The notes: a model not told the origin generated them from the letters alone. DNA of 64,000 bases from Secundilactobacillus mixtipabuli (GCF_002217925.1 NZ_BCMF01000005.1:124001-188000), one strand, 5' to 3'; counted from the stretch's first letter, positions 49,144 to 61,891 are shown. A program made the numbers and translations.

Positions 49144-49183
49144 TACTTAATATCCTCCTTGTTGAAACTTAGTGTTTAAGTTT

Positions 49184-49597
49184 TTATTCCTTAGGCTTCT
49201 TAGTACCGTATTTAGAACGTGATTGACGACGATCTTCAACACCGGCAGTATCCAAAGCACCACGGATAACATGGTAACGAACACCAGGTAAATCCTTAAC
49301 ACGGCCACCACGAATCAAAACAACACTATGTTCCTGAAGGTTATGACCGATACCAGGAATGTATGCTGTCACTTCGATTAAGTTAGACAAACGAACACGC
49401 GCGTACTTCCGCAAAGCTGAGTTAGGCTTCTTTGGCGTCATCGTACCAACACGAGTTGCAACACCACGCTTTTGTGGAGCTGGGTTGTTCACTTGCTTCT
49501 TCTTGAAACTGTTATACCCGTAGTTTAAAGCTGGGGCATCTGATTTAGAACTTCTAGATTTACGACCTTTACGAACCAATTGGTTGATTGTAGGCAT
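49184..49597 (-). CDS. rpsL: 30S ribosomal protein S12
   Basis: 137 aa. [39 protein letters not shown] (streptomycin-associated lysine present) and [17 protein letters not shown] are diagnostic. First gene of the str operon with GGAGGA before the ATG. Confidence 0.99.
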   Translation of the reverse strand: MPTINQLVRKGRKSRSSKSDAPALNYGYNSFKKKQVNNPAPQKRGVATRVGTMTPKKPNSALRKYARVRLSNLIEVTAYIPGIGHNLQEHSVVLIRGGRVKDLPGVRYHVIRGALDTAGVEDRRQSRSKYGTKKPKE

Positions 49598-49756
49598 CTA
49601 AGAGTCCTCCTTCCTTAGTCTAGTTATTTTAAGTCCACACATCCAGGTGATTCATTTTTGGGCAAAAATAAAAGCGGATGTTGATCCTTTATCGTGCCAT
49701 GTTTTCCGTCAGCATGTCTGCAAAGCAGAAACCGGTCTACAAAAAGCACCTTTAAA

Positions 49757-49786
49757 AGAATACCACGCTTCGTCGTTTAATGTCAA
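49757..49786 (-). promoter_or_regulatory. str operon promoter
   Basis: On the minus strand TTGACA and TATTCT with 18-bp spacing, about 160 bp before rpsL. The leader has no strong hairpin that I could see. Confidence 0.75.
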
Positions 49787-49873
49787 CGCAAAGTATAAAA
49801 CATCCACAAAAATAACCCTTTTTCTCTGAAATGATTGCCGCCGTAATCTCGTAATTATTGCTGAGGTGATTTA

Positions 49874-50542
49874 ATGTTACTCATTCAATTTGTCCTAGGC
49901 ACGGTTATTGGTTCATTTTTATTTGCGAGTTATTCCAGGTTGATCATGGGCGGCCACCTGCTACATCCCGCTCGCTCAGAATGTGACGGTTGCGCAACTC
50001 CCCTCGCTTGGTTTGATCTCATCCCCGTTGTTTCCTATTTACTGCTTAGCGGGCGCTGTCGTTACTGCCACCAAAAGATTCCAGCAGCGACCTTGTGCTG
50101 TGAATTATTCTTTGGCAGCTTACTGCTCACTGCACAGCCCACCTTATTAAGTCTGTTATATCTGACTGTGGGGAGTTTGCTGTTCTTCATGGCTGATTAC
50201 GACTTTAAAAGGTTCATGTTCCCTGCCAGTTATGGCTATTGCTTAATGTTCTTCGCTATCACAGTATACACCCTCTTTCGTCCCCATCACCTGACCACTA
50301 TTTTTTTAATACTCGTGTGGCTGAGCTTACAGGTAATCACGATTAAGCTCACCTGGATTGGCTCAGGAGACTTAGAGGTTCTGCTGTGCTTACTTATTAT
50401 CTTAGGTTTAATGCCGTTCATCTGGTTAATTCTATTAAGCAGTGGCTTGGCACTGATTATCAGCCTAATCAGCCAGGAACAGCGGTTACCCTTTGTGCCA
50501 TTCATTGCGGTTAGTTATTTGATCATCCTTTTCTTCATATAA
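49874..50542 (+). CDS. comC: Prepilin peptidase (A24 family), competence ComC
   Basis: 222 aa, polytopic. The N-terminal domain has the two cysteine pairs CDGC and CRYC. The aspartates expected for catalysis are in ADYDFKRF and in GSGDLEVL, the second in the usual GxGD form. It would cleave and methylate ComG-type pseudopilins needed for DNA uptake. It lies alone on the plus strand between rpoC and rpsL, sharing a bidirectional terminator with rpoC. No other competence gene is in the window. Confidence 0.9.
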   Translation: MLLIQFVLGTVIGSFLFASYSRLIMGGHLLHPARSECDGCATPLAWFDLIPVVSYLLLSGRCRYCHQKIPAATLCCELFFGSLLLTAQPTLLSLLYLTVGSLLFFMADYDFKRFMFPASYGYCLMFFAITVYTLFRPHHLTTIFLILVWLSLQVITIKLTWIGSGDLEVLLCLLIILGLMPFIWLILLSSGLALIISLISQEQRLPFVPFIAVSYLIILFFI

Positions 50543-50565
50543 AAGCCTTCAGATACCAGTAAACC

Positions 50566-50605
50566 AAAAAAGTCCCATTCCGACGTTTATCGGAATGGGA
50601 CTTTT
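50566..50605. terminator. Bidirectional terminator between comC and rpoC
   Basis: Stem AAAAGTCCCATTCCG/CGGAATGGGACTTTT with an 8-base loop. Confidence 0.92.
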
Positions 50606-50622
50606 GCTTTACCTATAGGAAA

Positions 50623-53600
50623 TTACTTAGCTTCTTCTTCCTTCATCCGGCGTTCCAACTCATTAATTGAGTAGACACCATCAGTCGAAGAACCGCCAAC
50701 TTCCTTTGGCTTGATCTTACGGTAGTCAGGCATCCCAGTACCAGCTGGAATGATCTTACCAATAATAACGTTCTCTTTAAGACCGACCAATGGATCGTTC
50801 TTACCGCGAATAGCGGCATCCGTCAATACACGAGTCGTTTCCTGGAATGACGCAGCTGACAAGAAACTGTTCGTTTCAAGGGCAGCCTTAGTAATCCCAA
50901 GGATAACTGGACGTGCGGTGGCTGGTGTACCACCATTGACCAAGGTCTTGTAGTTATGATCACGGAAGTCATCGATATCCATCAAGGTACCAGGTAAGAC
51001 ATCAGTGTCGCCTGGATCCATGATCCGTACCTTACGAAGCATCTGACGAACCATGATCTCAACGTGCTTGTCCAAGACAGCCACACCTTGCATCCGGTAA
51101 GTCTTTTGAACTTCGCTTAACAGGTAGTTTTCAGTAGAAAGAACATCGCGAACTCGAATCAGTTCCTTAGGATCAACTGACCCTTCGTTCAGAGCAGCAC
51201 CACGGTGCACGAAGTCGCCTTCGGTTACCTTCAGTTGAGCTGTAATTGGAAGTGTGTAACTTCTCGTATCAGCTTCACCTTTAATGGTGATTTCCTTAGT
51301 CCGTTCTGCTGGGTTTTCTTCGATAGATTCAACCGTACCAGTAACTTCAGTAATCTCAGCTTTACCTTTAGGGTTCCGAGATTCAAAGATTTCTTGAACA
51401 CGAGGAAGCCCTTGGGTAATATCTTCGTTTCCGGCAACACCACCGGTATGGAAGTTACGCATGGTCAATTGAGTACCAGGTTCACCGATTGATTGAGCAG
51501 CAACAGTACCAACTGCTTCACCAACTTCAACTTGATCCCCAGTAGCCATGTTACGACCGTAACAACGTTCGCAAACACCATGAGAGGTGTTGCAAGTGAA
51601 GACGGAACGAATCGTTACTGATTCGATACCGGCATCAACAATTCGTTGAGCAGTGGCTTCATCGATCATCTTGTTGGCACCGATGATCACTTCACCAGTC
51701 TTAGGATCATTAACGGTCTTCATCGTGTAGCGGCCTAACATCCGGTCGTACAATGGTTCGATCATTTCGTTACCATTCTTAATAGCACGGATAGTCAAAC
51801 CACGATCAGTACCACAGTCTTCTTCACGAACGATAACGTCTTGAGCCACATCAACCAGACGACGGGTTAAGTAACCTGAGTTGGCAGTCTTCAAGGCAGT
51901 ATCGGTCATCCCTTTACGAGCACCATGGGTAGAAATAAACATTTCCAAAACAGATAGGCCTTCACGGAAGTTTGCGGTAATAGGCAATTCCATGATTTCA
52001 CCGTTAGGAGCGGCCATCAAGCCACGCATACCGGCAAGTTGCGTAAAGTTAGAAATGTTACCACGGGCACCAGAGTCACTCATCATGTAAATTGGGTTTT
52101 GTGGATCGAAGTTATGGATCAGCTTGTCTTGCAAGGTATCCTTAGCATCGTTCCATACACCAATAACACGTTCGTAACGTTCGTGATCGGTAATCAAACC
52201 ACGACGGAACTGTTTAGTGATGGTAGCTACTTGTTTGTGGGCTGCATCAATAATTTCTGGTTTATCAGGAACTTCAGTAACGTCAACGATTCCGACAGTT
52301 AAGCCAGATTGAGTTGATTCGTCATAACCTAAGTCCTTCATCCGGTCAAGCAGCAATGACGTTTCAGTCACTTTGTACTGCTTGTAAACTTCAGCAATAA
52401 TGTCACTCAGGAAGCCCTTGTTAAACGGCTTAACCAGTTCAGCATCTTTGAGATAATCGTGAATATCTTCACCCTTATCTAGGAAGTACTTGTCTGGCAC
52501 ATAACCATTTAAGTTGGTATCCGTTGGTTCATTCAAGTATGGGAATGATTGTGGCAAAATACCGTTGAAGATCAGTTTACCAACACTGGTAACCAGAATC
52601 TTGCTCTTTTGTTCGTCGGTAAATGGCTTGCCCTTCAAAGATGAAGTCTGAACACCGACACGTGAGTGCCAGTGAACTAACCCGTTACGGTAGGCAAGTA
52701 CCGCTTCGTTAGTATCTTTAAAGATCATGCCTTCGCCTTCACGACCAGCTTCTTCCAAGGTCAGGTAGTAGTTACCAATAACCATATCTTGTGAAGGTGT
52801 AACCACTGGCTTCCCATCCTTAGGTGCCAGGATATGGTGAGCAGCAAGCATCAGCAAACGTGCTTCGGCTTGAGCTTCATCAGATAGCGGCACGTGAATG
52901 GCCATTTGGTCACCATCAAAATCGGCATTATAAGCTTCACAGGCCAATGGGTGTAACCGCATTGACTTACCGCTTACTAACACTGGTTCGAAGGCTTGAA
53001 TACCCAAACGGTGAAGCGTAGGTGCCCGGTTCAGCAGAACGGGATGTTCTTTGATAACATCTTCCAGAACACTGTAAACATCTTCATCTTCACGATCAAT
53101 CTTACGTTTAGCGTTCTTAATGTTGGAAGCTAACCCGCGGCTAACGAGTTCCTTCATAATGAATGGCTTGAAGAGTTCCATTGCCATTGGCACTGGTAGA
53201 CCCATTTGGTTCATCCGTAATGAAGGACCAACATCGATAACAGAACGGCCTGAGTAATCAACACGCTTACCCAGTAAGTTTTGACGGAAACGACCTTGCT
53301 TCCCTTTCAGCATATGTGAAAGAGACTTCAATGGACGGTTACCAGGACCAGCAACTGGACGGCCACGACGACCGTTATCGATCAAAGCATCAACGGCTTC
53401 TTGGAGCATCCGCTTTTCGTTTTGAACGATGATACCAGGTGCATGAAGGTCTAACAAACGCTTCAGACGGTTGTTACGGTTGATAACCCGACGGTACAAA
53501 TCGTTCAAGTCAGAAGTGGCGAAACGGCCACCTTCCAATTGAACCATTGGCCGTAAGTCAGGTGGAATGACCGGGATTGTATCCATAACCATCCACTCCG

Positions 53601-54267
53601 GCTTGTTACCAGAGGTAACGAAGGCTTCCAAAATGTCCAAACGACGAACGGCACGCGTCCGCTTTTGACCAGTGGCTTCCTTTAAAGCTTCCTTTAATTC
53701 AGAAACTTCTTTGTTCAAATCAACATCGCGGAGTAATTTCTTAATGGCTTCAGCACCCATTTCGGCAGTGAATCCATTACCATACTCAGCTTTCTTTTCA
53801 CGGTATTCACGTTCAGAAAGCAATTGCTTCTTTTCAAGTGGTGTGTTGCCTGGTTCCAGCACAACGTATGAAGCAAAGTAGATAATTTCTTCAAGTGAAC
53901 GTGGGCTCATGTCTAGCACAAGACCCATCCGACTTGGGATCCCCTTGAAGTACCAGATGTGAGTCACTGGTGCAGCAAGTTCAATGTGCCCCATCCGTTC
54001 ACGACGAACTTTTGAACGGGTAACTTCAACACCACAACGGTCACAAACAACACCCTTGTAACGAATCCGCTTGTACTTACCACAAGCACATTCCCAATCT
54101 TTGGTTGGGCCAAAGATACGTTCATCGAACAGTCCGTCTTTTTCTGGCTTTAGAGTTCGGTAGTTAATGGTTTCTGGCTTCTTAACTTCACCATAAGACC
54201 AGCTCCGAATCTTGTCAGGCGATGCAAGTCCAATTTGCATGCTTTCGAACTTATTGACATCGACCAA
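50623..54267 (-). CDS. rpoC: RNA polymerase beta' subunit
   Basis: 1214 aa. N-terminal zinc site [19 protein letters not shown], active-site magnesium motif [16 protein letters not shown], trigger-loop region [17 protein letters not shown], and the second zinc site with [11 protein letters not shown]. It follows rpoB after 19 bp. Full-length and typical of lactobacilli. Confidence 0.99.
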   Translation of the reverse strand: MVDVNKFESMQIGLASPDKIRSWSYGEVKKPETINYRTLKPEKDGLFDERIFGPTKDWECACGKYKRIRYKGVVCDRCGVEVTRSKVRRERMGHIELAAPVTHIWYFKGIPSRMGLVLDMSPRSLEEIIYFASYVVLEPGNTPLEKKQLLSEREYREKKAEYGNGFTAEMGAEAIKKLLRDVDLNKEVSELKEALKEATGQKRTRAVRRLDILEAFVTSGNKPEWMVMDTIPVIPPDLRPMVQLEGGRFATSDLNDLYRRVINRNNRLKRLLDLHAPGIIVQNEKRMLQEAVDALIDNGRRGRPVAGPGNRPLKSLSHMLKGKQGRFRQNLLGKRVDYSGRSVIDVGPSLRMNQMGLPVPMAMELFKPFIMKELVSRGLASNIKNAKRKIDREDEDVYSVLEDVIKEHPVLLNRAPTLHRLGIQAFEPVLVSGKSMRLHPLACEAYNADFDGDQMAIHVPLSDEAQAEARLLMLAAHHILAPKDGKPVVTPSQDMVIGNYYLTLEEAGREGEGMIFKDTNEAVLAYRNGLVHWHSRVGVQTSSLKGKPFTDEQKSKILVTSVGKLIFNGILPQSFPYLNEPTDTNLNGYVPDKYFLDKGEDIHDYLKDAELVKPFNKGFLSDIIAEVYKQYKVTETSLLLDRMKDLGYDESTQSGLTVGIVDVTEVPDKPEIIDAAHKQVATITKQFRRGLITDHERYERVIGVWNDAKDTLQDKLIHNFDPQNPIYMMSDSGARGNISNFTQLAGMRGLMAAPNGEIMELPITANFREGLSVLEMFISTHGARKGMTDTALKTANSGYLTRRLVDVAQDVIVREEDCGTDRGLTIRAIKNGNEMIEPLYDRMLGRYTMKTVNDPKTGEVIIGANKMIDEATAQRIVDAGIESVTIRSVFTCNTSHGVCERCYGRNMATGDQVEVGEAVGTVAAQSIGEPGTQLTMRNFHTGGVAGNEDITQGLPRVQEIFESRNPKGKAEITEVTGTVESIEENPAERTKEITIKGEADTRSYTLPITAQLKVTEGDFVHRGAALNEGSVDPKELIRVRDVLSTENYLLSEVQKTYRMQGVAVLDKHVEIMVRQMLRKVRIMDPGDTDVLPGTLMDIDDFRDHNYKTLVNGGTPATARPVILGITKAALETNSFLSAASFQETTRVLTDAAIRGKNDPLVGLKENVIIGKIIPAGTGMPDYRKIKPKEVGGSSTDGVYSINELERRMKEEEAK

Positions 54268-54286
54268 TGGATCGACCTCCCTTTAA

Positions 54287-57200
54287 TTAATCCTTAGCGT
54301 TAGTGTCAGCTTCATCTTTGTTAGCTGCTTGAGCTTCTTTAGCCTCAGTAGCCTTCTTTTGTTCTTCTTGTTGCTGTGCGAACTTACTCAAAGCGTCAAC
54401 GTTAACAACGTCGTCATCTTCGTCATCCATATCGCGCAACTCGATTTCTTTGTCATCACTGCCGAGAACCTTCATGTCCAGACCCAGTGATTGTAATTCC
54501 TTAACCAACACACGGAAGGATTCAGGAACACCTGGCTTAGGAATTGGTTCGCCCTTAACGATTGCTTCGTAAGTCTTAACACGACCAACGACGTCATCTG
54601 ACTTGTAAGTCAAGATTTCTTGCAAGGTATAAGCAGCACCATAAGCTTCAAGTGCCCAAACTTCCATTTCACCAAACCGTTGCCCACCAAATTGTGCTTT
54701 ACCACCAAGTGGTTGTTGGGTAACTAATGAGTAAGGTCCGATTGAACGAGCATGAATCTTATCGTCAACCATGTGGGCCAGCTTCATGTAGTGCATAACC
54801 CCAACGGCAACACGTTTGTCAAATGGTTCACCAGTCCGACCATCATACAAAACAGTCTTTGCATCGTCGGCCATACCAGCTTCTTTAACAGCAGCCCAGA
54901 TATCATCATCTTGTGCACCATCGAAAACAGGTGTTGAAATGTGAATACCAAGCTTACGAGCAGCCATCCCCAAGTGAATTTCGAGCACTTGCCCGATGTT
55001 CATACGGGAAGGCACACCCATTGGGCTCAGCATGATATCGATTGGGGTACCATCTGGCATGTATGGCATATCTTCTTGAGGGATAACAACTGAAACAGTC
55101 CCTTTGTTACCATGACGGCCGGCCATCTTGTCACCAACTTGCAGCTTACGCTTTTGAGCGATGTAGACACGAACCATCATGTTAACGCCTGGAGATAATT
55201 CATCACCGTTTTCACGGGTAAAGATCCGGACGTTTTGAATGATACCGCCACCGCCATGAGGCACCTTAAGTGACGTATCACGAACTTCACGAGCCTTTTC
55301 ACCAAAGATGGCGTGAAGGAGACGTTCTTCAGCTGATAATTCAGTGACACCCTTAGGCGTTACCTTACCAACAAGAATGTCACCATCATGGACTTCAGCA
55401 CCGATTCGGATAATCCCTTCTTCGTCAAGGTTCTTAAGTGCATCTTCCCCAACGTTAGGAATTTCACGGGTGATTTCTTCAGGTCCAAGCTTAGTGTCAC
55501 GAGCTTCTGATTCATATTCTTCAATATGAATTGACGTGTAGACATCGTCAGTAACAAGCCGTTCGCTAATGGCGATGGCATCTTCGAAGTTGTAACCTTG
55601 CCAAGTCATGAAGGCAACTAATGGGTTTTGGCCTAATGCCAATTCGCCATCTTCCATTGATGGTCCGTCAGCCAATACTTCATCTGGATCGACTTTGTCG
55701 CCGACTTTAACGATTGGGCGTTGGTTGTAGTTCTTACCGCCGTTAGAACGTTGGAACTTCATTAACTTGTAGCTATCTAATGCACCGTCTTCACGACGAA
55801 CGCGAATTTCACGGGCATCAACGTATTCAACTGTCCCTGGTTGCTTGCAAAGTAAGGCAACACCAGAGTCATGGGCAGCTTTGTATTCAATACCAGTACC
55901 GATCAATGGTGAATGAGGGTCAAGCAATGGAACGGCCTGACGCATCATGTTAGCACCCATCAACGCACGGTTAGAGTCATCGTTTTCCAAGAAAGGAATG
56001 CAGGCCGTAGCGACCGAGACAACTTGCTTAGGCGAAACGTCCATGTAATCGACGTTTTCGATGCTGGTTTCAATGTTTTCTGATTTTGCACGAGCCATAA
56101 CAACATCGTTAACGAATGAACCGTCATCCTTTAATGGTGAGTTAGCTTGAGCAACAACGTAGTTATCTTCTTCATCAGCCGTCAGGTAATCGATCTTGTC
56201 GGTAACCTTATGGGTAGTCCAAGAAACACGACGGTATGGCGTTTCAATAAAACCATACTTGTTGATCCGGGCATAACTGGACAGACTGTTGATCAATCCA
56301 ATGTTAGGACCTTCAGGCGTTTCAATTGGGCACATCCGGCCGTAATGGGTATAGTGAACGTCACGAACTTCATAACCGGCACGGTCACGAGTCAAACCAC
56401 CAGGTCCAAGGGCTGAAAGACGACGCTTATGCGTTAATTCACCCAATGGGTTGGTTTGGTCCATGAATTGTGACAGTTGCGAAGAACCGAAGAATTCCTT
56501 GATTGAAGCGACAACTGGTCGAATGTTGATCAGTTGTTGCGGCGTAACAGTCGAGGCATCCTGAATTGACATCCGTTCGCGAACGACCCGTTCCATCCGT
56601 GATAAACCAATCCGGAATTGGTTCTGCAGTAATTCACCCACAGAACGAATCCGACGGTTACCCAAGTGATCAATATCATCGGTTGAGCCAATACCTTCTT
56701 GTAAATCAAAGAAGTAATTAACAGCAGCTAAAATATCAGCGGGTGTGATGTGTTTGTACTTCAAGTCAATGTGACCATTACCAATCACTGGAATAGCACG
56801 CTCTGGATCATCAGGTGATTGCACCATGATGGTCTGCAGTGTAACTGGTTCAGTGACAACCGCTTCGTCTGAAGGCGTGTAAGTTACCGTCTTAAAGTCT
56901 TCACGGTCAAGGTATGGTGCTAAAGTCTTCATTCGATCTTTATCAAGGACATCGCCCTTTTGTGCCAAAACTTCACCAGTATCTGGATCAGCTAAGGTTT
57001 CAGCCAAAGTCAAACCAAGCAGACGGTTCTTCAAAACCAGCTTCTTGTTTGTCTTGTAACGGCCGACGGGAGCCATGTCGTAACGCTTTGGATCGAAGAA
57101 ACGAGCTGTCAACAAACTCCGTGAAGAGTCAGCAGTCTTAGGTTCACCTGGACGCAGACGTTCGTATACATCCTTTAAGGCTTCTTCAACTCGAGAATCT

Positions 57201-57889
57201 TCGCTATTTTTGTGAACATCCTTTTCCAAGGTTGCCATTAAGCTGTCGTTATCACCGTACATCTTGATGATTTCGTCATCTGAGCCAAACCCTAATGCCC
57301 GAACTAATTCGGTCATTGGGATCTTACGAGTCCGGTCGATCCGAACGTAAGATAAGCCCTTTGCATCGGTTTCAAATTCTAGCCATGCACCCCGGTTAGG
57401 AATGACAGTGGCACCGTAAATTGTCCGGCCGTTCTTGTCAGTTTCTTTATTATAATAAACGCCAGGGGAACGAACTAATTGAGAAACGATAACCCGTTCG
57501 GCACCGTTAATAATAAACGTCCCTTGTTCTGTCATCAGTGGAAAATCGCCGAAGAAAACATCTTGGGATTTAATTTCACCAGTCTCATGATTGGTTAACC
57601 GTAAAGTGACATGTAATGGTGCCGAGAAGTTGGCATCGTGCTCTCTTGCTTCGTCAACGGTATATTTTGGTTCCAGTAACTGGTAATCAACGAACTCTAA
57701 TGAAAGATTTCCTTGGAAATCTTCGATGGGCATAATGTCATCGAACATATCCCGAAGGCCTTCATCGAGAAACCATTGGTACGAATTCTTTTGGATCTCA
57801 ATCAAGTTAGGAAGATCCAAAACTTCCTTAATTCGTGCGTAGCTTCTACGGGTCCGGTGCTTGCCATATTTAACCAAGTGTCCTGCCAA
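54287..57889 (-). CDS. rpoB: RNA polymerase beta subunit
   Basis: About 1200 aa. [20 protein letters not shown] at the start; the rifampicin pocket region [20 protein letters not shown] and [11 protein letters not shown] shows the normal sensitive residues as far as visible (Gln, Asp, His, Ser). The frame opens at GTG 57898, which lies right behind GGAGA, but TTG 57889 is better spaced from GAGAGG and gives the usual start. The C-terminus is acidic and Gln/Ala-rich. Confidence 0.98.
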   Translation of the reverse strand: MAGHLVKYGKHRTRRSYARIKEVLDLPNLIEIQKNSYQWFLDEGLRDMFDDIMPIEDFQGNLSLEFVDYQLLEPKYTVDEAREHDANFSAPLHVTLRLTNHETGEIKSQDVFFGDFPLMTEQGTFIINGAERVIVSQLVRSPGVYYNKETDKNGRTIYGATVIPNRGAWLEFETDAKGLSYVRIDRTRKIPMTELVRALGFGSDDEIIKMYGDNDSLMATLEKDVHKNSEDSRVEEALKDVYERLRPGEPKTADSSRSLLTARFFDPKRYDMAPVGRYKTNKKLVLKNRLLGLTLAETLADPDTGEVLAQKGDVLDKDRMKTLAPYLDREDFKTVTYTPSDEAVVTEPVTLQTIMVQSPDDPERAIPVIGNGHIDLKYKHITPADILAAVNYFFDLQEGIGSTDDIDHLGNRRIRSVGELLQNQFRIGLSRMERVVRERMSIQDASTVTPQQLINIRPVVASIKEFFGSSQLSQFMDQTNPLGELTHKRRLSALGPGGLTRDRAGYEVRDVHYTHYGRMCPIETPEGPNIGLINSLSSYARINKYGFIETPYRRVSWTTHKVTDKIDYLTADEEDNYVVAQANSPLKDDGSFVNDVVMARAKSENIETSIENVDYMDVSPKQVVSVATACIPFLENDDSNRALMGANMMRQAVPLLDPHSPLIGTGIEYKAAHDSGVALLCKQPGTVEYVDAREIRVRREDGALDSYKLMKFQRSNGGKNYNQRPIVKVGDKVDPDEVLADGPSMEDGELALGQNPLVAFMTWQGYNFEDAIAISERLVTDDVYTSIHIEEYESEARDTKLGPEEITREIPNVGEDALKNLDEEGIIRIGAEVHDGDILVGKVTPKGVTELSAEERLLHAIFGEKAREVRDTSLKVPHGGGGIIQNVRIFTRENGDELSPGVNMMVRVYIAQKRKLQVGDKMAGRHGNKGTVSVVIPQEDMPYMPDGTPIDIMLSPMGVPSRMNIGQVLEIHLGMAARKLGIHISTPVFDGAQDDDIWAAVKEAGMADDAKTVLYDGRTGEPFDKRVAVGVMHYMKLAHMVDDKIHARSIGPYSLVTQQPLGGKAQFGGQRFGEMEVWALEAYGAAYTLQEILTYKSDDVVGRVKTYEAIVKGEPIPKPGVPESFRVLVKELQSLGLDMKVLGSDDKEIELRDMDDEDDDVVNVDALSKFAQQQEEQKKATEAKEAQAANKDEADTNAKD

Positions 57890-57983
57890 GTTGTTCACCT
57901 CTCCATTTTATTCAGCGGACTGAACCAAATATTACAGTTTGATTACATTTTCAATGAAAACGTATTCTCACCGGTTTTTTGGC

Positions 57984-58024
57984 AAAAAAAATCCAAAAAT
58001 AAGAAATCAAGTTCTTACTTTTGG
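57984..58024 (-). terminator. Terminator-like hairpin in the rpoB leader
   Basis: Stem CCAAAAGTAAGAA/TTCTTATTTTTGG (one G-U) followed on the minus strand by eight T after one A. It lies about 70 nt after the predicted rpoB transcription start and 95 bp before the coding region, so besides ending the TetR transcript it may attenuate rpoBC. Confidence 0.78.
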
Positions 58025-58094
58025 TTTTTATGAGAGGCACTACGGACAATAGATCGCAGCGACTCATTTCAGTTCACAGTTACATACTGCAGAT

Positions 58095-58123
58095 AGTATA
58101 CCTGCTACTGTTTAAGTTGTCAA
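58095..58123 (-). promoter_or_regulatory. rpoBC promoter
   Basis: On the minus strand a near-consensus TTGACA and TATACT with exact 17-bp spacing, just past the stop of the TetR gene. Confidence 0.88.
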
Positions 58124-58127
58124 ATGG

Positions 58128-58727
58128 TTATGCCTTGTCTGATACCAACCCGTGTAGGATAAAGTCTAATAATAACCGAATGTGATCTTCTTGAGTCATG
58201 GTGACACCACCAATTTGATGAAATCTGCTAAAAAGCGGGCTCAAACTCGTAATATAAAATTCAGCCGCTTCTTTAGGTTGAATATTACGACGTAACTGAA
58301 CGTCTTCACTCTTAAAATAATTTTCAATTGGCGTGACGTAATCAGTCTGAAAAAGCATCCCAAGTTGACGCATATTTTCTGGTTTGAGATCCGCGAAGCT
58401 AGAATGGATCACCGTGAAGATGTCGCGTGGATGTGTATCTGTCAGTACCTGGGTAATTTTAACCAGCCGTTCTTCTGGTGGAACTGTCGGACCCTGTTGA
58501 TTAACGGCATCGATGCCAGTTTTAATTTCCGCACCAACCGTTTTAATCACTTGTAAATAAATTACTTCTTTATCACTAAAATGATGATAAAGTGCCGGTT
58601 GCGTAATTCCTACCGCCTTAGCGATATCTCGCGTGGAAGTCCCCTGATAGCCACGGGACAAAAAGAGTGTACGGGCAGCGTCTAAAATGGCTTGATGCGT
58701 TTTTTCTAATTGCACTTCTCGTTTCAA
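58128..58727 (-). CDS. TetR/AcrR-family transcriptional regulator
   Basis: 199 aa. The helix-turn-helix reads AILDAARTLFLSRGYQGTST and RDIAKAVGITQPALYHHFSD, a clear TetR N-terminus; the C-terminal ligand domain is not recognisable. It starts at TTG behind AAGGA. Placed between clpC and rpoB with no obvious target gene beside it, so its ligand and regulon are unknown. Confidence 0.92.
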   Translation of the reverse strand: MKREVQLEKTHQAILDAARTLFLSRGYQGTSTRDIAKAVGITQPALYHHFSDKEVIYLQVIKTVGAEIKTGIDAVNQQGPTVPPEERLVKITQVLTDTHPRDIFTVIHSSFADLKPENMRQLGMLFQTDYVTPIENYFKSEDVQLRRNIQPKEAAEFYITSLSPLFSRFHQIGGVTMTQEDHIRLLLDFILHGLVSDKA

Positions 58728-58822
58728 ATTAATGACTGTCCTTCCCGTATCCCTTTTATTAATCTGAATTCCAGTTTACCACGAATCCTGGCTCGCTGGT
58801 ATAAAAGCAGTTGCTTCATATT

Positions 58823-58871
58823 AAAAAGCAGTCTGACTGGCCACGAGCAAAACTGCCAATCAAACTGCTTT
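58823..58871 (-). terminator. Terminator after clpC
   Basis: Long stem AAAGCAGTTTGATTGGC/GCCAGTCAGACTGCTTT with G-U pairs and a T run on the minus strand. Confidence 0.83.
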
Positions 58872-58886
58872 ATTTAATAGATAGAC

Positions 58887-61373
58887 TTATTTACTGCCAA
58901 CCGTTTCGTTGGTCTTGTTTTCAGTCTTTTCAGGTTGCTTAACGTTAAGTGTGATTTTCCCTCGGCTAGCACCTAAGGTCACCATGTTACCAGCTTGAAT
59001 CTCGCCGGACAGCATTGCTTCACTCAAGCGATCCTCAACCTTAGTCTGAAGAGCCCGCCGAATTGGCCGTGCCCCATACTCTGGGTCGAAACCAGCATCT
59101 GCAATCACATCGATTGCCGCTGGTGTCACTTTGATATTGATGCCTTGGGCCTTCACCCGATCAATAACAGTTTTGGCCATCAACTTCACAATTTGGTGAA
59201 GTTCCTTCTTTTTAAGACTGTGGAAGATAACAACTTCATCAATCCGGTTCAAGAATTCAGGGCGGAAACTTTGTTTTAGCGTTTCCCGAATAGTAGAAGC
59301 CATTGCGGTGTAATCGCCACTCTTGTCCTCGGCACCAAACCCAACGGTCTTTTCATCCCGCAGTCTGGTTGCCCCTAGGTTAGAGGTCATGATCAAAATC
59401 GTGTTTCTAAAGTCCACCTTACGGCCCTTGGAATCAGTCAGGAAGCCATCATCCAAAACTTGCAGTAACAAGTTGAAGACATCCGGGTGAGCCTTTTCAA
59501 CCTCATCAAAGAGGACAACAGAGTAAGGTTTTTGACGAACCTTTTCTGTCAACTGGCCACCTTCATCATAACCAACGTAGCCAGGTGCTGACCCAATCAA
59601 ACGGCTTGTCGAGTACTTCTCCATGTATTCACTCATATCAACACGGATCATGTTGTCTTCAGAACCAAACATCGCTTCTGCTAGGGCCTTAGCCAGTTCA
59701 GTCTTACCAACACCGGTTGGTCCAAGGAACATAAATGAGCCAATTGGCCGGTTAGGATCTTTCAACCCTGAACGTGCCCGACGGATAGCTCTAGAAACCG
59801 CTGAAACGGCTTCTTCTTGGCCAACGACCCGCTTGTGTAAAATGCCTTCCAAATTAACTAACCGATTCTGTTCAGTTTGGTTAAGCTGCGTTGTCGGCAC
59901 GCCAGTCCATTCGGAAACCACTTCGGCAACGTCCTCACCCGTGACATTCAGATTGTATTTTGCACCAGTTTCAGCCTGCTTTTCAGCCTTCTTATCCAGC
60001 TTATCCTTCAACGCAATTTCTTGCTCGCGAATCTTGGCAGCTTCCTCAAAACGCTGATCGAGAATAGCAGCTTCACGTTGATCTGATAAGTCCGATAACT
60101 TAGCTTCCTGTTTCGTTTGATTATTAGGCTTATCCATCTGACTGATACGAACTTTAGCAGCTGCTTCATCCATTAAATCAATGGCCTTATCTGGTAAGTA
60201 ACGCTCCGTAATGTACCGTGATGATAACTTAACAGCCTGTTCCAATGCTTCGTCAGAAATATTAGCCTTGTGGTGTTGCTCATAACGTGGACGCAACCCC
60301 TTAAGGATCTCAATGGTTTCGTCTTCCGTTGGTTCGTTCACTTGAACCGTCGCAAACCGCCGTTCCAAAGCAGCGTCAGATTCAATGTACTTCTGATATT
60401 CATCAAGCGTCGTCGCACCAATCGTTTGGAGCTCACCACGTGCTAGGGCTGGCTTCAAGATGTTTGACGCGTCAATGGCACCTTCAGCACCACCAGCACC
60501 GATCAAGGTGTGTAATTCATCAATGAAGAGGATGACTTCGCCATCGTTATAAATTTCTTCAATCACCTTTTTGAGGCGGTCTTCGAATTCACCACGATAC
60601 TTAGTACCTGCAACTAATGATCCCATATCCAGAGCCATCAACCGCTTGTTTTGCATATCTTCAGGCACATCGCCCTTAACGATCCGTTGTGCCAAGCCTT
60701 CAGCAATCGCAGTCTTACCAACACCAGGTTCGCCAATCAGTACCGGGTTATTCTTTGTCCGACGACTCAAAATCTGAATCACCCGACGAACTTCATTATT
60801 CCGGCCAACTGTGGGATCCATTCGGTCATCACGTGCTAACTGAGTTAAATCACGTGCTAATGAATCCAAAGTTGGTGTGCCGCCCTGTTGCTTACGGCCA
60901 CGCTGATTACGACGCTTATCTTGGTTTTCAGTAACTCCCAGCTTACGCATAATCACTTTGCGGGCTTGGGCTAAATCAATATTTAAATTCATCAAAATTC
61001 GTGAGGAAAGGATCGTTTCATCGCTCAGTAAAGCCAGCAATAAATGCTCAGTCCCAATTTTAGTGGCACCGATCCGCTTAGCTTCTTCGCCAGCTACGGA
61101 CAGCATGTCCTTTGCTTTTGGAGAATAAGGCAAATAAGTATCCTTATCAACGTTGCTCAATGTGCCATAACCAGTGAAGCGTTCGATCTCTTCACGTACG
61201 TCATCTTCACTAATAGAGAATTGCTGTAATACCTTGTTAGCAATCCCGTTCTTCTCAATTGTGAGTGCTAAAAGTAAGTGCTCTGTGCCGACAGCTTGGT
61301 GCTTAAAGTACTTCGCCTGTTCTTGAGCTAATGCCAAGACGCTCTTTGCACTGGGGGTAAAAAGATTATCCAT
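58887..61373 (-). CDS. clpC: ATP-dependent Clp protease ATP-binding subunit ClpC
   Basis: 828 aa. Two Clp_N repeats (to about residue 145), first AAA+ domain with [13 protein letters not shown], a UVR segment ([20 protein letters not shown]), second AAA+ domain with [13 protein letters not shown], and the ClpP-docking VGF loop (KTVGFGAED). It unfolds substrates for ClpP in stress and protein quality control. It follows ctsR after 17 bp and is controlled by the CtsR box upstream. mcsA and mcsB are absent between them, as usual in lactobacilli. Confidence 0.98.
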   Translation of the reverse strand: MDNLFTPSAKSVLALAQEQAKYFKHQAVGTEHLLLALTIEKNGIANKVLQQFSISEDDVREEIERFTGYGTLSNVDKDTYLPYSPKAKDMLSVAGEEAKRIGATKIGTEHLLLALLSDETILSSRILMNLNIDLAQARKVIMRKLGVTENQDKRRNQRGRKQQGGTPTLDSLARDLTQLARDDRMDPTVGRNNEVRRVIQILSRRTKNNPVLIGEPGVGKTAIAEGLAQRIVKGDVPEDMQNKRLMALDMGSLVAGTKYRGEFEDRLKKVIEEIYNDGEVILFIDELHTLIGAGGAEGAIDASNILKPALARGELQTIGATTLDEYQKYIESDAALERRFATVQVNEPTEDETIEILKGLRPRYEQHHKANISDEALEQAVKLSSRYITERYLPDKAIDLMDEAAAKVRISQMDKPNNQTKQEAKLSDLSDQREAAILDQRFEEAAKIREQEIALKDKLDKKAEKQAETGAKYNLNVTGEDVAEVVSEWTGVPTTQLNQTEQNRLVNLEGILHKRVVGQEEAVSAVSRAIRRARSGLKDPNRPIGSFMFLGPTGVGKTELAKALAEAMFGSEDNMIRVDMSEYMEKYSTSRLIGSAPGYVGYDEGGQLTEKVRQKPYSVVLFDEVEKAHPDVFNLLLQVLDDGFLTDSKGRKVDFRNTILIMTSNLGATRLRDEKTVGFGAEDKSGDYTAMASTIRETLKQSFRPEFLNRIDEVVIFHSLKKKELHQIVKLMAKTVIDRVKAQGINIKVTPAAIDVIADAGFDPEYGARPIRRALQTKVEDRLSEAMLSGEIQAGNMVTLGASRGKITLNVKQPEKTENKTNETVGSK

Positions 61374-61390
61374 TTGAATTCCTCACTTTC

Positions 61391-61858
61391 TTAGCTCTCA
61401 TAGCGTAGGTGTTTCAAAATACTAACTAAAATACGCGCCCTCAAGCCGTTCTCTTCCGCGCGATTTTCCATCTGCAGCGTTTCTTTACTCATGATCGTCA
61501 AAATGATGTTGGCCTCTCTACGACCAATAACACCGCTCTCATAAAGTCCCTGAACAACTGCATAACCGTCACGTTGCCCAATCGAATCACCAATGGTTTC
61601 AATCAACGAGTCCAAAACATCGGTATCATCTAATAGGTTGACCTTTTCGATTCGAATATAGCCGCCACCGCCACGCTTACTTTCTACCAAATAACCATTT
61701 GATAGTGTAAAGCGGGTTTTAATAACATAGTTGATTTGTGACGGCACCACATTGAACAAATCCGCAACTTCAGATCGGCGAATTTCCACGTGCTCTGTAT
61801 CCGACAAAATCTCTTTTAAATACTTCTCAATAATATCGGAGATATTTTGATTTTGCAC
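61391..61858 (-). CDS. ctsR: Class III heat-shock repressor CtsR
   Basis: 155 aa from GTG 61858, which follows GGAGGG (the frame itself opens at 61879). QNISDIIEKYLKEIL, the helix-turn-helix RSEVADLFNVVPSQINYVIK and the glycine wing ESKRGGGGYIRIEKV are diagnostic. It represses clp genes and its own operon; heat releases it from DNA through the glycine-rich wing. Confidence 0.97.
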   Translation of the reverse strand: MQNQNISDIIEKYLKEILSDTEHVEIRRSEVADLFNVVPSQINYVIKTRFTLSNGYLVESKRGGGGYIRIEKVNLLDDTDVLDSLIETIGDSIGQRDGYAVVQGLYESGVIGRREANIILTIMSKETLQMENRAEENGLRARILVSILKHLRYES

Positions 61859-61891
61859 GCTAATCCCTCCATTCACCAACTTAACAATCAG

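Noticed and set aside
56440..56560. Rifampicin-resistance change in rpoB
   Set aside because: The visible pocket residues look like the usual sensitive form; no substitution stood out.
59623..60057. Plus-strand frame of 144 codons opposite clpC
   Set aside because: Shadow of clpC codon usage; no start signal or neighbour on that strand.
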